The notes beneath the pieces were generated by a model. The model was given only the letters and a program-made list of their open reading frames with translations. It was not told the origin of the DNA and did no database searches. This document shows, one piece after another, positions 13,390-21,775 of a stretch of 25,273 nt of DNA. The translations under genes and the position numbers were made by a program. Source of the DNA: TMED108 sp964386795 (GTDB lineage Bacteria > Fidelibacterota > Marinisomatia > Marinisomatales > TCS55); NCBI GenBank assembly GCA_964386795.1, contig CAYLUE010000021.1, forward strand, positions 1 to 25,273, read 5' to 3'. Each line of letters starts with the position of its first letter. Within the stretch, counting starts at the first letter, position 1.

Positions 13390-14855
13390 TTCAGATCCTT
13401 TATAATTTGATCCGCTACAATTTTCCCTGATACTAAAGCTGGAGGCATCCCTGGTCCTGGCACGGTTAACTGCCCCGTATAATATAAATTATTAAGCTTA
13501 CTGTTTTTTATTTTAGGTTTTAAAAACGCAGTTTGAAAAAGGGTGTTTGCTAATCCATACGCATTCCCTTTATATGAATTAAAATCAGAAATAAATTCTT
13601 CATGGGCATATGACTTACTTACTGCAATGTGATCTCTTATTTTGTCACCAGTCGCCTCTTCAATTCTATCAATAATCTGATCAAGATATGCTTCTCTAGA
13701 TTTGGATTCATCTTTAAGTCCAGGCGCAACAGGTATTAAAACAAATAAAGTCTCACCATTCTCTGGTGCAACATTTGGGTCGGATTTTGAAGTGCAGGAT
13801 GTATAAAACAAAGGGGATTCAGGCCATCTGGGTTCATCGTAAATATCCGTAACGTGATCAGCAAAATCTGTATCGAAGAAAAGACAGTGATGCGGTAAGT
13901 TAATTTTCTTATTAATTCCTATATAAAATAACAAAGCACTAGGCGATATGGTTCTTTTATTCCAGTAAGAATTAGAATAATTACGATATTTATCTTCTAA
14001 TAATGTACTTTCAACATGCTGATAATCTGCATTCGCGACCACCACGTCTGCACTGTATCTATTATCATTAGAAACAACTTCGACTGCTTTTCTATCAATC
14101 ACATGAATCTTATCAATTGGTTCATCAAAGATAAATTTTACACCTTGTTCAACAGCTAAATCATGTACAGCTGAAGCTACAGACCTAATCCCACCACTAG
14201 GATACCATGTGCCCAGGGCAATATCTGCATAGTTCATTATGCTATATAACGCGGGTGTTTTAGATGGTTTTGCTCCTAGTAATAGACTTGGAAATTCTAG
14301 CATCTGGATAATTCTTTTATCAGAAAAATATTCACGTATATGCTTACTAATCGGTTTAAAAATACTTAATCTCCCAAGATGTTTGATGAGATCAATCCGT
14401 ATATACTCTAATGGTGACAAGCTAGGCTTATAGATAAATTTTTTAACAGCTATTTCATATTTCTTTTTTGCATCTTTAAGAAAATTTTCAAGAGCAATTG
14501 CAGCCCCTGGCTCTATCTTTTCTAAGTTGCTTTTCAGTGTTTCATAATTTTCTGGAACGTCAAAATATTCTCTATTATCAAAGTAGACTCTATACCCAGG
14601 GTCTAGTCTTTGAAGTGAATAATAATCGCTGGTCTTCTTTTGAAAATCTGAAAAAAATGATTCGAATAAATCCGGCATCCAATACCAGCTTGGACCTGAA
14701 TCAAAAATAAATCCATTTTTTTTATAGGTCTGTAGTCTCCCCCCATAAGTATTATTTTTTTCAATTACCTGAACCCGATGACCGTCTTTCGCAAGGTAAG
14801 CTGCGCACGCCATTCCAGCTAAGCCAGAACCAATAATAGTAATTCTTTTTTTCAC
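13386..14855 (-). CDS. crtI: Phytoene desaturase CrtI (489 aa)
   Basis: FAD-dependent desaturase that converts phytoene to lycopene in CrtI-type pathways. The N-terminal Rossmann motif IIGSGLAGMACAAYLA (GxGxxG at 9-14) is followed by the acidic end of strand two in VIEK and the family's GGRLQT. The conserved C-terminal FAD-binding segment reads LYYTGQLTVPGPGMPPALVS. The length of about 490 is typical. The same family includes CrtN, CrtD and CrtO-like enzymes, but pairing with crtB supports phytoene desaturase. It follows the M20 hydrolase by 35 bp and overlaps crtB. TGA as its stop, with crtB beginning there, shows TGA terminates in this genome. Confidence 0.94.
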   Translation of the reverse strand: MKKRITIIGSGLAGMACAAYLAKDGHRVQVIEKNNTYGGRLQTYKKNGFIFDSGPSWYWMPDLFESFFSDFQKKTSDYYSLQRLDPGYRVYFDNREYFDVPENYETLKSNLEKIEPGAAIALENFLKDAKKKYEIAVKKFIYKPSLSPLEYIRIDLIKHLGRLSIFKPISKHIREYFSDKRIIQMLEFPSLLLGAKPSKTPALYSIMNYADIALGTWYPSGGIRSVASAVHDLAVEQGVKFIFDEPIDKIHVIDRKAVEVVSNDNRYSADVVVANADYQHVESTLLEDKYRNYSNSYWNKRTISPSALLFYIGINKKINLPHHCLFFDTDFADHVTDIYDEPRWPESPLFYTSCTSKSDPNVAPENGETLFVLIPVAPGLKDESKSREAYLDQIIDRIEEATGDKIRDHIAVSKSYAHEEFISDFNSYKGNAYGLANTLFQTAFLKPKIKNSKLNNLYYTGQLTVPGPGMPPALVSGKIVADQIIKDLN

Positions 14856-14890
14856 GGGAGTTAATTAATTAATAAAAAATAATTAAAAAT

Positions 14891-16306
14891 TTATTTTCTA
14901 TAATCAAGAGGGGGTTTTCGGTCGCCTAGCATTGAATAATAGTTAAAACCCGGCCCCCTTCTTTCAATTAATTCCGTTTTAGCATTCTTAATAGTTGTTG
15001 GATTATCGTATAAATCGATAGCCGTACCCACAAGAACCTTGGATGCATTAATCATCCCTTTCATTCCAATACTCATGCCTCCAGCAGCTACTGCCTGCCA
15101 CGTATGAGCCGATGTCCCTGGAACCCAAGTAGCAACTCTCAATCTAGCTGTTGGTGTTTTCCAACTCACATCGCCAACATCTGTTGAGCCTTTCCCTTTT
15201 GTAAATTGGTAAGGTTGAATATTTTGTGCAGAATTCAAACTTAAGCCGGGCTCGATCAGCGTTTTATATATTTCTTTAGCAAATTTCTTTTCTACTCTAT
15301 TATATGAGATTCCTCCAACTTGAACTAAATTATCATACATCACTTTTTGAGCAACTTCATTTGGTAAAACAGGCCGATTTCCATGAATAATTTCATATTC
15401 CATTTTGGTTCCCGTACCTAACGCAGCAGCTTCTGCGGTATTAATTAAACGTGTCCATAGTTTTTCTAGAATATCAACATCAAAGTCTCTCACGTAATAA
15501 AAGACTTCTGCAAAATCCGGTACGACATTGGGAGCATTTCCCCCTTTTGTAATAACATAATGAATGCGTGATCCATCAGGAATATGTTCGCGCATTAGAT
15601 TTACCATAAAATTCATTGCTTCAACTGCATCCAGTGATGAACGGGCTTTTTCAGGGGCTCCAGCTGCATGAGCTGAGTACCCATAGAATCTAAATTTTGC
15701 AGATCTGTTTGCCATAGAAGTGGCAGGGCTTGCGGCATTCTTATCGGATGCATGCCAATCAAGAACAATATCTACATCATCAAATAATCCTGCGCGCACC
15801 ATATAAACTTTCCCCGAACCACCTTCCTCTGCTGGGGTACCATAAAGCCTTATCGTACCTTTCGTATTGGTTTTAGTTAAATATTTTTTGATTGTTATTG
15901 CAGCCGCCGTTGAGGCTGTTCCAAACAAATGATGACCACATGCATGACCGCCTTTTTTATTGGCAATTGGTTTTCGAACGGTTGCCACTTCTTGAGATAT
16001 ACCAGGTAAAGCATCAAACTCTGCCAAAACTCCAATAATTGGAAAACCAGAGCCATATTCCGCAATAAAAGCTGTAGGGATGTCTGCAACTCCAGCTTGA
16101 ATAGTAAAACCTTCATCTTTAAGCGTCTTTTGTAATAAGGATGAGCTCTTCTTCTCTTGGTAGCCCATTTCAGACCAGTCCCAAATTGACTTTGCTATAG
16201 TTTCAAATTGTTTTGCTCGGTCTTGAATCATTTGCTGAAACTCCTCTTTTGATGATTGAGATGTTGTCCAGCTTAAAAGGAGCAAGATGGTAATTATTTT
16301 TTTCAT
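14891..16306 (-). CDS. Exported M20-family amidohydrolase, AbgB-like (471 aa)
   Basis: Metal-dependent hydrolase of the M20 peptidase/AbgB group, which cleaves N-acyl or p-aminobenzoyl amino-acid amides. A signal peptide (about 1-17, ending TTSQS) predicts a periplasmic enzyme. Features: LAEFDALPG, the metal site HACGHHLFG (about 121-129), PAEEGGSGK with the catalytic Glu pair (about 159), LDWHAS, a dimerisation lid (RSAKFRFYGYSAHAAG), and the C-terminal STDVGDVSW and GTSAHTWQ motifs typical of AbgB-like proteins. E. coli AbgB is cytoplasmic, so export is a notable difference. Neighbours NSS transporter (17 bp upstream) and aminotransferase suggest it releases amino acids that are then imported. 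The exact substrate is unknown. Confidence 0.88.
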   Translation of the reverse strand: MKKIITILLLLSWTTSQSSKEEFQQMIQDRAKQFETIAKSIWDWSEMGYQEKKSSSLLQKTLKDEGFTIQAGVADIPTAFIAEYGSGFPIIGVLAEFDALPGISQEVATVRKPIANKKGGHACGHHLFGTASTAAAITIKKYLTKTNTKGTIRLYGTPAEEGGSGKVYMVRAGLFDDVDIVLDWHASDKNAASPATSMANRSAKFRFYGYSAHAAGAPEKARSSLDAVEAMNFMVNLMREHIPDGSRIHYVITKGGNAPNVVPDFAEVFYYVRDFDVDILEKLWTRLINTAEAAALGTGTKMEYEIIHGNRPVLPNEVAQKVMYDNLVQVGGISYNRVEKKFAKEIYKTLIEPGLSLNSAQNIQPYQFTKGKGSTDVGDVSWKTPTARLRVATWVPGTSAHTWQAVAAGGMSIGMKGMINASKVLVGTAIDLYDNPTTIKNAKTELIERRGPGFNYYSMLGDRKPPLDYRK

Positions 16307-16322
16307 ATTTATAACTTTTCGG

Positions 16323-17783
16323 TTAACTATTGAGATTATCTGAAAATCGCTTATTCATAAAACCATTTATCAAATAAAATATAATTATGATAGCTCCCCA
16401 CTGTGTTAGGCAAGTAACAAAAAAGCTAGGACTCTCAATCATCCACCAACTAACTAATACAATACCAACCAAGGGGGCTATATATCTTACAATAAATGGC
16501 CACCACTTCGGGAATGGCCAATCCCCTTCGCTTTCTGAGCTTACTTCATTCATCATGCGCGGTAATCCATATTTGATTGCAGCAATTGCCATTAACACTC
16601 CGGAAATAATCAGACCTACGCTCCATACAAAATCCTGACTACCTAATATTTCTAAACTCATCGCGGAAGGAATACCTAAAATAAATGAAGCTCCAACTAT
16701 CCAAGCAACTGCTGTTGAGCGCTTAACTCCAAAATCTATTAAGTTGCGAACCGCTAATTCCAGCATAGAGATCAATGATGAAAACCCGGCAAAGCTAAGC
16801 CCTAAAAAGAATAGAAGTGCTAGAGGTTTTCCAAAAGCCATTTTAGCAAATAATAGCGGCATCCAGATAAATGTTAACCCAGTCGCAGCTGGTCCAGAAG
16901 TTTTCATGATTTCTAGAATTTCAGACTTTTGCATTCCCATTTCATTACCAAGGATTGAGAAAACTGTACTAAATATCATAATAGCTGCTAGCATGGATAC
17001 TAGATTATTTCCAATGGCGGTAGTGAAAGCATTTTTTACGACACCGTAACGCTTTTTTATATAAATAGCGTAGGTTAAAAATAATCCAAACCCTGCTCCG
17101 GTATCAAAAGCATTTTGAGCCAACGCATCAACCCAAATACCAGGTCGCTTAAGTTGCGACCAGTCTGGTGTAAATAAATACGAGATTCCTTCAAGAGACC
17201 CTGGAAGGCTTACGGCGCGCGCAACAGATAAAATAACGATACCAAGCAATACAGGTATTAACACCTTATTTACTTTTTCAATTGATGATACACCTTTATA
17301 TATCGCTAGGCCTCCAACAGTCATGGCCACACCATGAAATAAAATAGGAAACAAACTATCTTGAAATGAATTCCATATCATCAATGAAGCATCATTGGTT
17401 TGCGGTAAATCAGCAAAGGTAATTACTCCAAAATAATAAATATTCCAGCCAACAATTACAGAATAGAAAAAGGCGATTGCAGTAGAAACAAAGCCCACAA
17501 ATCCCCCAAGAAAGGCAAATGGCTTTCCCATGAAATTAGCAAATGCACCTATGGTTCCCATCCGCGACTGACGACCCATAATATATTCAACAATAATTAA
17601 GGGGATACTCCAAAGGAATAGAAATGTTATCCACGCTACAAGAAATGCACCAGCACCTTCATCTCCAGCATTGGATGCGACTATTCGAGGGAAGCGCCAT
17701 ATGTTTCCAGTTCCTATTGCAATACCTAGGGCGCTTAACAAAAATGTTAGTCTACTTGAAAAACGATTATTTTGATCAGACAT
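16323..17783 (-). CDS. Sodium-dependent NSS/SNF-family transporter (486 aa)
   Basis: Sodium-coupled symporter with the LeuT fold. Helix 1 carries the family signature ALGIAIGTGNIWRFP, whose unwound Gly-rich part binds sodium and substrate, and about twelve hydrophobic segments follow. Bacterial members carry amino acids such as leucine, tryptophan, tyrosine, alanine or methionine; the specificity here is not readable. The start is ATG at 17783 with GGAAAG four bases upstream; the frame extends to an in-frame TTG four codons earlier, which I reject. It lies between the aminotransferase and the exported M20 hydrolase, fitting uptake of the released amino acid. Confidence 0.92.
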   Translation of the reverse strand: MSDQNNRFSSRLTFLLSALGIAIGTGNIWRFPRIVASNAGDEGAGAFLVAWITFLFLWSIPLIIVEYIMGRQSRMGTIGAFANFMGKPFAFLGGFVGFVSTAIAFFYSVIVGWNIYYFGVITFADLPQTNDASLMIWNSFQDSLFPILFHGVAMTVGGLAIYKGVSSIEKVNKVLIPVLLGIVILSVARAVSLPGSLEGISYLFTPDWSQLKRPGIWVDALAQNAFDTGAGFGLFLTYAIYIKKRYGVVKNAFTTAIGNNLVSMLAAIMIFSTVFSILGNEMGMQKSEILEIMKTSGPAATGLTFIWMPLLFAKMAFGKPLALLFFLGLSFAGFSSLISMLELAVRNLIDFGVKRSTAVAWIVGASFILGIPSAMSLEILGSQDFVWSVGLIISGVLMAIAAIKYGLPRMMNEVSSESEGDWPFPKWWPFIVRYIAPLVGIVLVSWWMIESPSFFVTCLTQWGAIIIIFYLINGFMNKRFSDNLNS

Positions 17784-17854
17784 ATTTCTTTCCAATAAAG
17801 TGAAATAATTTAATTTCGAAATTCAATGAAAAACATACCTTTATTGCAAAACTA

Positions 17855-19036
17855 TCATTCTAATACTTTGCGAAGGATTACTATATCGGTTTCAAATGAA
17901 TCAGGTAGGAGTGGCCCAAATGAAAATCTAAAAAAAGTATCAAGTGGTGACTTATGATCACCGCGAGCCATATCGCAATCTTCTCCCTTTAAGATAGCGG
18001 CTCCTTGCTTAAATAAATGTTGATTGAGTGTGTCTGCTGACATGCCATTAGTTAATTTACACCAATGGTAAAACCCGCCCTCACCTGAAAAAAGTTTTAA
18101 GCCTAATTCTTCAAATGCTCTTGCGTATTTCTCTCTTTGCAGACTATAAAATTTTGGCACTGCATGGTGCGCCAGATCCGTCCTGCTTCTTTCAAGCAAA
18201 TCTGTTGCATATATTTGGGATGGTCTCGATACACCGCCCATACCAAATGATGAAAAATTGCCAAGAATTTCAATATTATCTTTTGAACTTATGATCCATC
18301 CTATTCGTATCCCTGGTGCCTGTAAGCCTTTGGTTGCAGCTCCACAAACAAATATATTCGACTTATCGATATCATTGACAAATTTTAATGCACTTACAGC
18401 TGGCTCATGAAAAAGCTCATAGGCCTCATCTATTAATAAACCATTCTCCCCATAGCCAGTTAATTCAACAAGCGCTTTTAATTGATCTTCTTTTTTTGTG
18501 ATTCCTGTTGGATTGCAAGGATTGCTAAGTAGAGTTAGTTGCCTTCCATCAATATTATTATTTATATAATCTTCATTTAAAGGGGAGAATAAATTCTCTT
18601 CCCTACTTTCCACTAAGCTATAATTCACATCTAAATGTTTTAGGATATCGTAATATGGTGTGTATTCAGTTGATGCGACGCGAACTGTAATATCCCTACA
18701 TAAAAACATCAATACTGCAAATAATCCAGGCCTCCCTCCCGCAAAAACCATAATATTTTCCATTGAGATATTTGATTGATGGTAATGATTGTAGTAAGCC
18801 GCTATTTGATCCCTTAATTCAGGCTGACCCCAGGCCTTAGGATACTTTAAATCATTAGGGTTAATATTTACCAAATCTATTGGTTTTGGTCCACCGGGTA
18901 ATTTGGTTGTCAATGGACAGCCCTGAGTCCAGGGATGTGTATTTGATTCCCCCATATACTTCCCAAAAACCTTTTGAAAGGCATAAAGCGTTTGATAGAT
19001 ACCCATTGGAGGAGCATATTCTAAGAAAGAGCTCAT
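17855..19036 (-). CDS. PLP-dependent aminotransferase, class I/II (393 aa)
   Basis: Fold-type I aminotransferase. The pyridoxal-phosphate contacts are visible: Asn175 in NPCNPTG, Asp203 and Tyr206 in LIDEAYELF, Schiff-base Lys236 in CGAATKGLQAPG, and the phosphate-binding Arg244 in GIRIGW. The length is normal. The amino-acid specificity cannot be deduced; aspartate-, aromatic- and succinyldiaminopimelate-type enzymes share these motifs. It follows the small glutaredoxin by 6 bp and precedes the NSS symporter by 71 bp, so it probably deaminates an imported amino acid. Confidence 0.9.
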   Translation of the reverse strand: MSSFLEYAPPMGIYQTLYAFQKVFGKYMGESNTHPWTQGCPLTTKLPGGPKPIDLVNINPNDLKYPKAWGQPELRDQIAAYYNHYHQSNISMENIMVFAGGRPGLFAVLMFLCRDITVRVASTEYTPYYDILKHLDVNYSLVESREENLFSPLNEDYINNNIDGRQLTLLSNPCNPTGITKKEDQLKALVELTGYGENGLLIDEAYELFHEPAVSALKFVNDIDKSNIFVCGAATKGLQAPGIRIGWIISSKDNIEILGNFSSFGMGGVSRPSQIYATDLLERSRTDLAHHAVPKFYSLQREKYARAFEELGLKLFSGEGGFYHWCKLTNGMSADTLNQHLFKQGAAILKGEDCDMARGDHKSPLDTFFRFSFGPLLPDSFETDIVILRKVLE

Positions 19037-19042
19037 ACAATA

Positions 19043-19267
19043 TTAGGTATATAGTTTTATCAAATCATCATAACCGCCAATTGGTTCTCCATCAATTACT
19101 ATTTGAGGAACGGTGGTTGCTTTTCCTACCTCTAATAGCTTTGAACGATCCCATCCCAGTTTTTCAATATTTATTTCTTCATATTTCCACCCTTTTTTAT
19201 CAAAAAACATTTTGGCTAGATCGCAATATCTACACCAATCCGTACTATAAATAATGATTTTTTTCAT
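19043..19267 (-). CDS. Small dithiol glutaredoxin (74 aa)
   Basis: Thioredoxin-fold disulfide reductant. The active site is Cys12-Arg-Tyr-Cys15 after a beta strand (KKIIIYSTDW). The cis-proline loop TVPQIVIDG (52-60) and glutathione-site GGYDDL (64-69) are present. The very short length and CxYC site resemble GrxC/NrdH-like proteins; GGYDDL favours a glutathione-binding glutaredoxin. Its ATG is 23 bp after the small membrane ORF. Confidence 0.92.
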   Translation of the reverse strand: MKKIIIYSTDWCRYCDLAKMFFDKKGWKYEEINIEKLGWDRSKLLEVGKATTVPQIVIDGEPIGGYDDLIKLYT

Positions 19268-19290
19268 TTCTAGGCGAATAACCCTATTGA

Positions 19291-19389
19291 TTAATCTTCA
19301 TGCTTTTCAGCAATCAAGATGAGTTTGTGAATTGCATAAAACCCTGCAAGGGATACAACCCATCCAACAGTGAAATAAAATAATTCCAT
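19291..19389 (-). CDS. Single-pass membrane microprotein (32 aa)
   Basis: A 32-codon frame starting MELFYFTVGWVVSLAGFYAI, with one hydrophobic segment (about 3-26) and a charged C-terminal tail (AEKHED). AAAGGA lies about six bases before the ATG, a good ribosome site, and the frame fills most of the gap between the terminator hairpin and the glutaredoxin. I recognise no family. The Shine-Dalgarno, start and single-helix layout make it more likely real than chance, though no homology is available. Confidence 0.6.
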   Translation of the reverse strand: MELFYFTVGWVVSLAGFYAIHKLILIAEKHED

Positions 19390-19411
19390 TTTTATCCTTT
19401 ATCTTTAAAAT

Positions 19412-19442
19412 AACAATACCTCATACTGTATGAGGCATTGTT
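19412..19442 (-). terminator. Hairpin terminator after the four-helix membrane gene
   Basis: The inverted repeat has arms AACAATGCCTCATA and TATGAGGTATTGTT (minus-strand reading) around a 3-nt loop, with one mismatched pair. It lies 29 bp after the stop of the membrane-protein gene and is followed by TTATTTT on the minus strand. This fits a factor-independent terminator separating the MsrB group from the glutaredoxin group. It could also work as a weak terminator on the plus strand or as an RNA-processing site. Confidence 0.65.
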
Positions 19443-19471
19443 ATTTGATCTTATTCTAGAATCTTAATTAG

Positions 19472-19837
19472 TTATTTTTTGCTGTAAACAAAAAATAAAG
19501 TGGCTATTACAACATTCAATCCTACCGGCACCATAAATTCAGCATTCATTGGAGCTAAATTGGTTCTTAGGTCATTGAGTTGCATCAAAATAAAAACAAC
19601 CCACATTGCACCTACAACCTGACCAAAGTTAGGCATATTGTCACCGCTCCACATAGGAATGACCCAGTGCAGAACTGCTAAGGATAGCAAGCTTACACCA
19701 AATCCTCTCATAATACTTTTGAGCTCAGTAGAAAGCGTATATCCATATATATTAGCCATATCCGGCATAAACATATTCATTAGTGCCCACATTAAAAGCC
19801 ATACAGCTCCAATTTTAAATACTAGTGACAAGTTCAT
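19472..19837 (-). CDS. Four-helix membrane protein of unknown function (121 aa)
   Basis: I do not recognise this family with confidence. The protein has four hydrophobic segments (about 5-23, 46-62, 72-90 and 102-118) and few charged residues. The ribosome site is strong: AAGGAG six bases before the ATG. It starts 14 bp after MsrB, so it is co-expressed with the exported methionine sulfoxide reductase, and it is followed by the terminator hairpin. Small four-helix proteins beside redox enzymes are sometimes quinone- or heme-linked partners, but no heme or cysteine motif is visible here. Confidence 0.65.
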   Translation of the reverse strand: MNLSLVFKIGAVWLLMWALMNMFMPDMANIYGYTLSTELKSIMRGFGVSLLSLAVLHWVIPMWSGDNMPNFGQVVGAMWVVFILMQLNDLRTNLAPMNAEFMVPVGLNVVIATLFFVYSKK

Positions 19838-19851
19838 TTTATTCTCCTTGT

Positions 19852-20334
19852 TTATTTTTTTGATACAAAATCTAATGCTAAAGAGTTAATGCAGTATCGT
19901 AAACCCGTTGGCTTTGGACCATCTGCAAAGACGTGCCCTAGGTGTGAATCACATTTTGCACAAGTTACTTCGATACGTTTCATTCCAAAGCTATAATCCG
20001 TTTTTGTGTTTACTTTTGTTTTATCAAGGGCATCATAAAAAGCTGGCCATCCAGACCCTGAATCGTATTTTGTTTCAGAGCTAAATAGTTGATTATCACA
20101 ACCGGCGCATATATAAACACCATCTTCTTTATGGTTATAGTACTTTCCTGTAAACGCACGTTCGGTGCCTTTCTCTCTGAGAATTTGGAACTCAGCAGGA
20201 GTGAGACATGTTTGCCATTCTTTATCGGTTTTTTCGACTTTATCCATAAATATCCCTTCTGCTGGTTTTTGATCAACTTGAGCAATCAAATGAAATGCTA
20301 AGCAATAAATAGAAATAATTATAATTTTTTTCAT
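19852..20334 (-). CDS. msrB: Exported peptide-methionine (R)-S-oxide reductase MsrB (160 aa)
   Basis: Repairs oxidised methionine (R-sulfoxide) in proteins. An N-terminal signal (about 1-18, MKKIIIISIYCLAFHLIA) predicts periplasmic location. The zinc site is two CxxC pairs, Cys76/Cys79 and Cys125/Cys128; the catalytic cysteine is Cys148 in GLRYCINSLAL; GSGWPAFY and HLGHVF are the substrate-pocket motifs. The active site is ordinary cysteine, not UGA. It begins 2 bp after the aldehyde dehydrogenase stop. Periplasmic MsrB is used by several bacteria against reactive oxygen, here alongside an exported peroxiredoxin elsewhere in the window. Confidence 0.95.
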   Translation of the reverse strand: MKKIIIISIYCLAFHLIAQVDQKPAEGIFMDKVEKTDKEWQTCLTPAEFQILREKGTERAFTGKYYNHKEDGVYICAGCDNQLFSSETKYDSGSGWPAFYDALDKTKVNTKTDYSFGMKRIEVTCAKCDSHLGHVFADGPKPTGLRYCINSLALDFVSKK

Positions 20335-20336
20335 GA

Positions 20337-21752
20337 TTAAATATACTTTATTAATAACTTTATTAAACGCTTTACCCTTGACGTGTATGGTGGATATAGT
20401 AATTTTAAAGGACTTAAGCTTGATTGCTTCAAAACTGAACGATGATTTGAAAATGCTTTAAACCCTGAATGACCATGCGTCCTACCAAATCCACTATTAT
20501 TAATACCTCCAAATGGTAAATTTAAATGTATATAGTGCAATACAGTATCGTTGATTGATGTGCCGCCAGCTGAGGTGGTATTCAAAATATAGTCTATATT
20601 TTTTTTAGTTCTACTAAAGATATATAGCCCTAAAGGCTTGGGCATACTATTTATCTTTGCAACTGCCTCTTCTAAACTGTCAAATACTAATATAGGTAAG
20701 ATTGGTCCAAATATTTCTTCCTGCATTAATGGAGAAGTATCATTTAAATCTGTGAATACCGTTGGTTCGATATAATCTGAATTCGGATCAGTTTCACCGC
20801 CCATATATAATGTATCGCCCGATTCTTTCGCTTTATTTATTAATCCACTTAAACGATCATAGTGCTTACTATTTACAATTCGAGCATAATCTTTGGAATC
20901 CATGACTGAATCCTTTGACCCTTGAAATAATTTCCTTGAGGCATCTTTTATATTAATTAATAATTCATCTTTAACGGATCTATGAACAAGGACATAGTCC
21001 GGAGCAAGGCATGTTTGCCCGCAATTAGAGAATTTACCCCATGCAATTTTTCGAGCTGCATCCTTTAAATTAGCGGTTTTATCAACAATAGTAGGGGACT
21101 TGCCACCTAATTCTAAGGTGACCGACGAAAGATTTTTTGCAGCTTTTTCCATTACAATGCTTCCAATCTTTGGGCCGCCTGTGAAAAATATATGATTAAA
21201 GGGCAAATCAAGAAGTTCCTCGGCAACTTCAGATCCTCCTTCAAAAGTAGCTACTTCGTCTTGATTGAATAGCTCACTTATCATTTGAGATATCACCTTC
21301 GCTGAGCAAGGCGTAAGCTCTGATGGTTTTAATATTGCACAATTACCAGATGCTATCGCTGAAACCAGAGGACTAATGGATACATTAAATGGAAAGTTCC
21401 AAGGGGTAATGATTAATGCTACCCCCTTAGGTTCATATTGAATCCATGCTTTAGTAGCTACAAATGGCAATGTTGGTTGGACATGCTCAGGCTTCATCCA
21501 TTGTTTTAATCTACGTCTTACGTGTCTTATTTCATTAACAACGGACCAAATTTCAGTCAGATCTACTTCAGCGGAAGGCTTATGAAAATCTTTATGCATG
21601 GCCTCACGAATTACATCCTTGTGATTTATGAGCCAATCCTCAATTTTCTTCAGTTTAAGATTTCTTTCCTTGTAGCTGGTATTTCTAATGCTATGCTGAT
21701 TCGCAACTTGTGACTGAAAAACTTTTTGTATATCTGATTGAATATTATTCAT
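20337..21752 (-). CDS. Class-3-type aldehyde dehydrogenase (471 aa)
   Basis: NAD(P)-dependent oxidation of aldehydes to acids. Glu214 in TLELGGKSP and Cys248 in NCGQTCLAP are 34 residues apart, the spacing of class-3/fatty aldehyde dehydrogenases. ITPWNFPFN is the cofactor-contact segment. The shorter length (about 470) and the hydrophobic-basic C-terminal tail (RLIKLLIKYI) also fit class 3 (YwdH/ALDH3), suggesting membrane association and long-chain or lipid-peroxidation aldehydes as substrates. It starts 23 bp after the TonB receptor stop. Confidence 0.93.
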   Translation of the reverse strand: MNNIQSDIQKVFQSQVANQHSIRNTSYKERNLKLKKIEDWLINHKDVIREAMHKDFHKPSAEVDLTEIWSVVNEIRHVRRRLKQWMKPEHVQPTLPFVATKAWIQYEPKGVALIITPWNFPFNVSISPLVSAIASGNCAILKPSELTPCSAKVISQMISELFNQDEVATFEGGSEVAEELLDLPFNHIFFTGGPKIGSIVMEKAAKNLSSVTLELGGKSPTIVDKTANLKDAARKIAWGKFSNCGQTCLAPDYVLVHRSVKDELLINIKDASRKLFQGSKDSVMDSKDYARIVNSKHYDRLSGLINKAKESGDTLYMGGETDPNSDYIEPTVFTDLNDTSPLMQEEIFGPILPILVFDSLEEAVAKINSMPKPLGLYIFSRTKKNIDYILNTTSAGGTSINDTVLHYIHLNLPFGGINNSGFGRTHGHSGFKAFSNHRSVLKQSSLSPLKLLYPPYTSRVKRLIKLLIKYI

Positions 21753-21775
21753 AAAAACAATCTAAATTACAAAAT

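Noticed and set aside
11408..14855. crtY or blh (retinal-forming oxygenase) hidden in the rhodopsin neighbourhood
   Set aside because: All frames here are assigned to crtI, crtB, rhodopsin and a VOC protein; none has lycopene cyclase or Blh features.
16744..17049. 101-codon open frame on the plus strand
   Set aside because: Antisense shadow of the NSS transporter with no recognisable features.
18880..19254. 124-codon open frame on the plus strand
   Set aside because: It is antisense to the aminotransferase and glutaredoxin, both of which have clear active-site motifs; its translation shows no domain.
19852..20334. MsrB as a second selenoprotein
   Set aside because: The catalytic position (148) is an ordinary Cys codon and the frame has no internal TGA.
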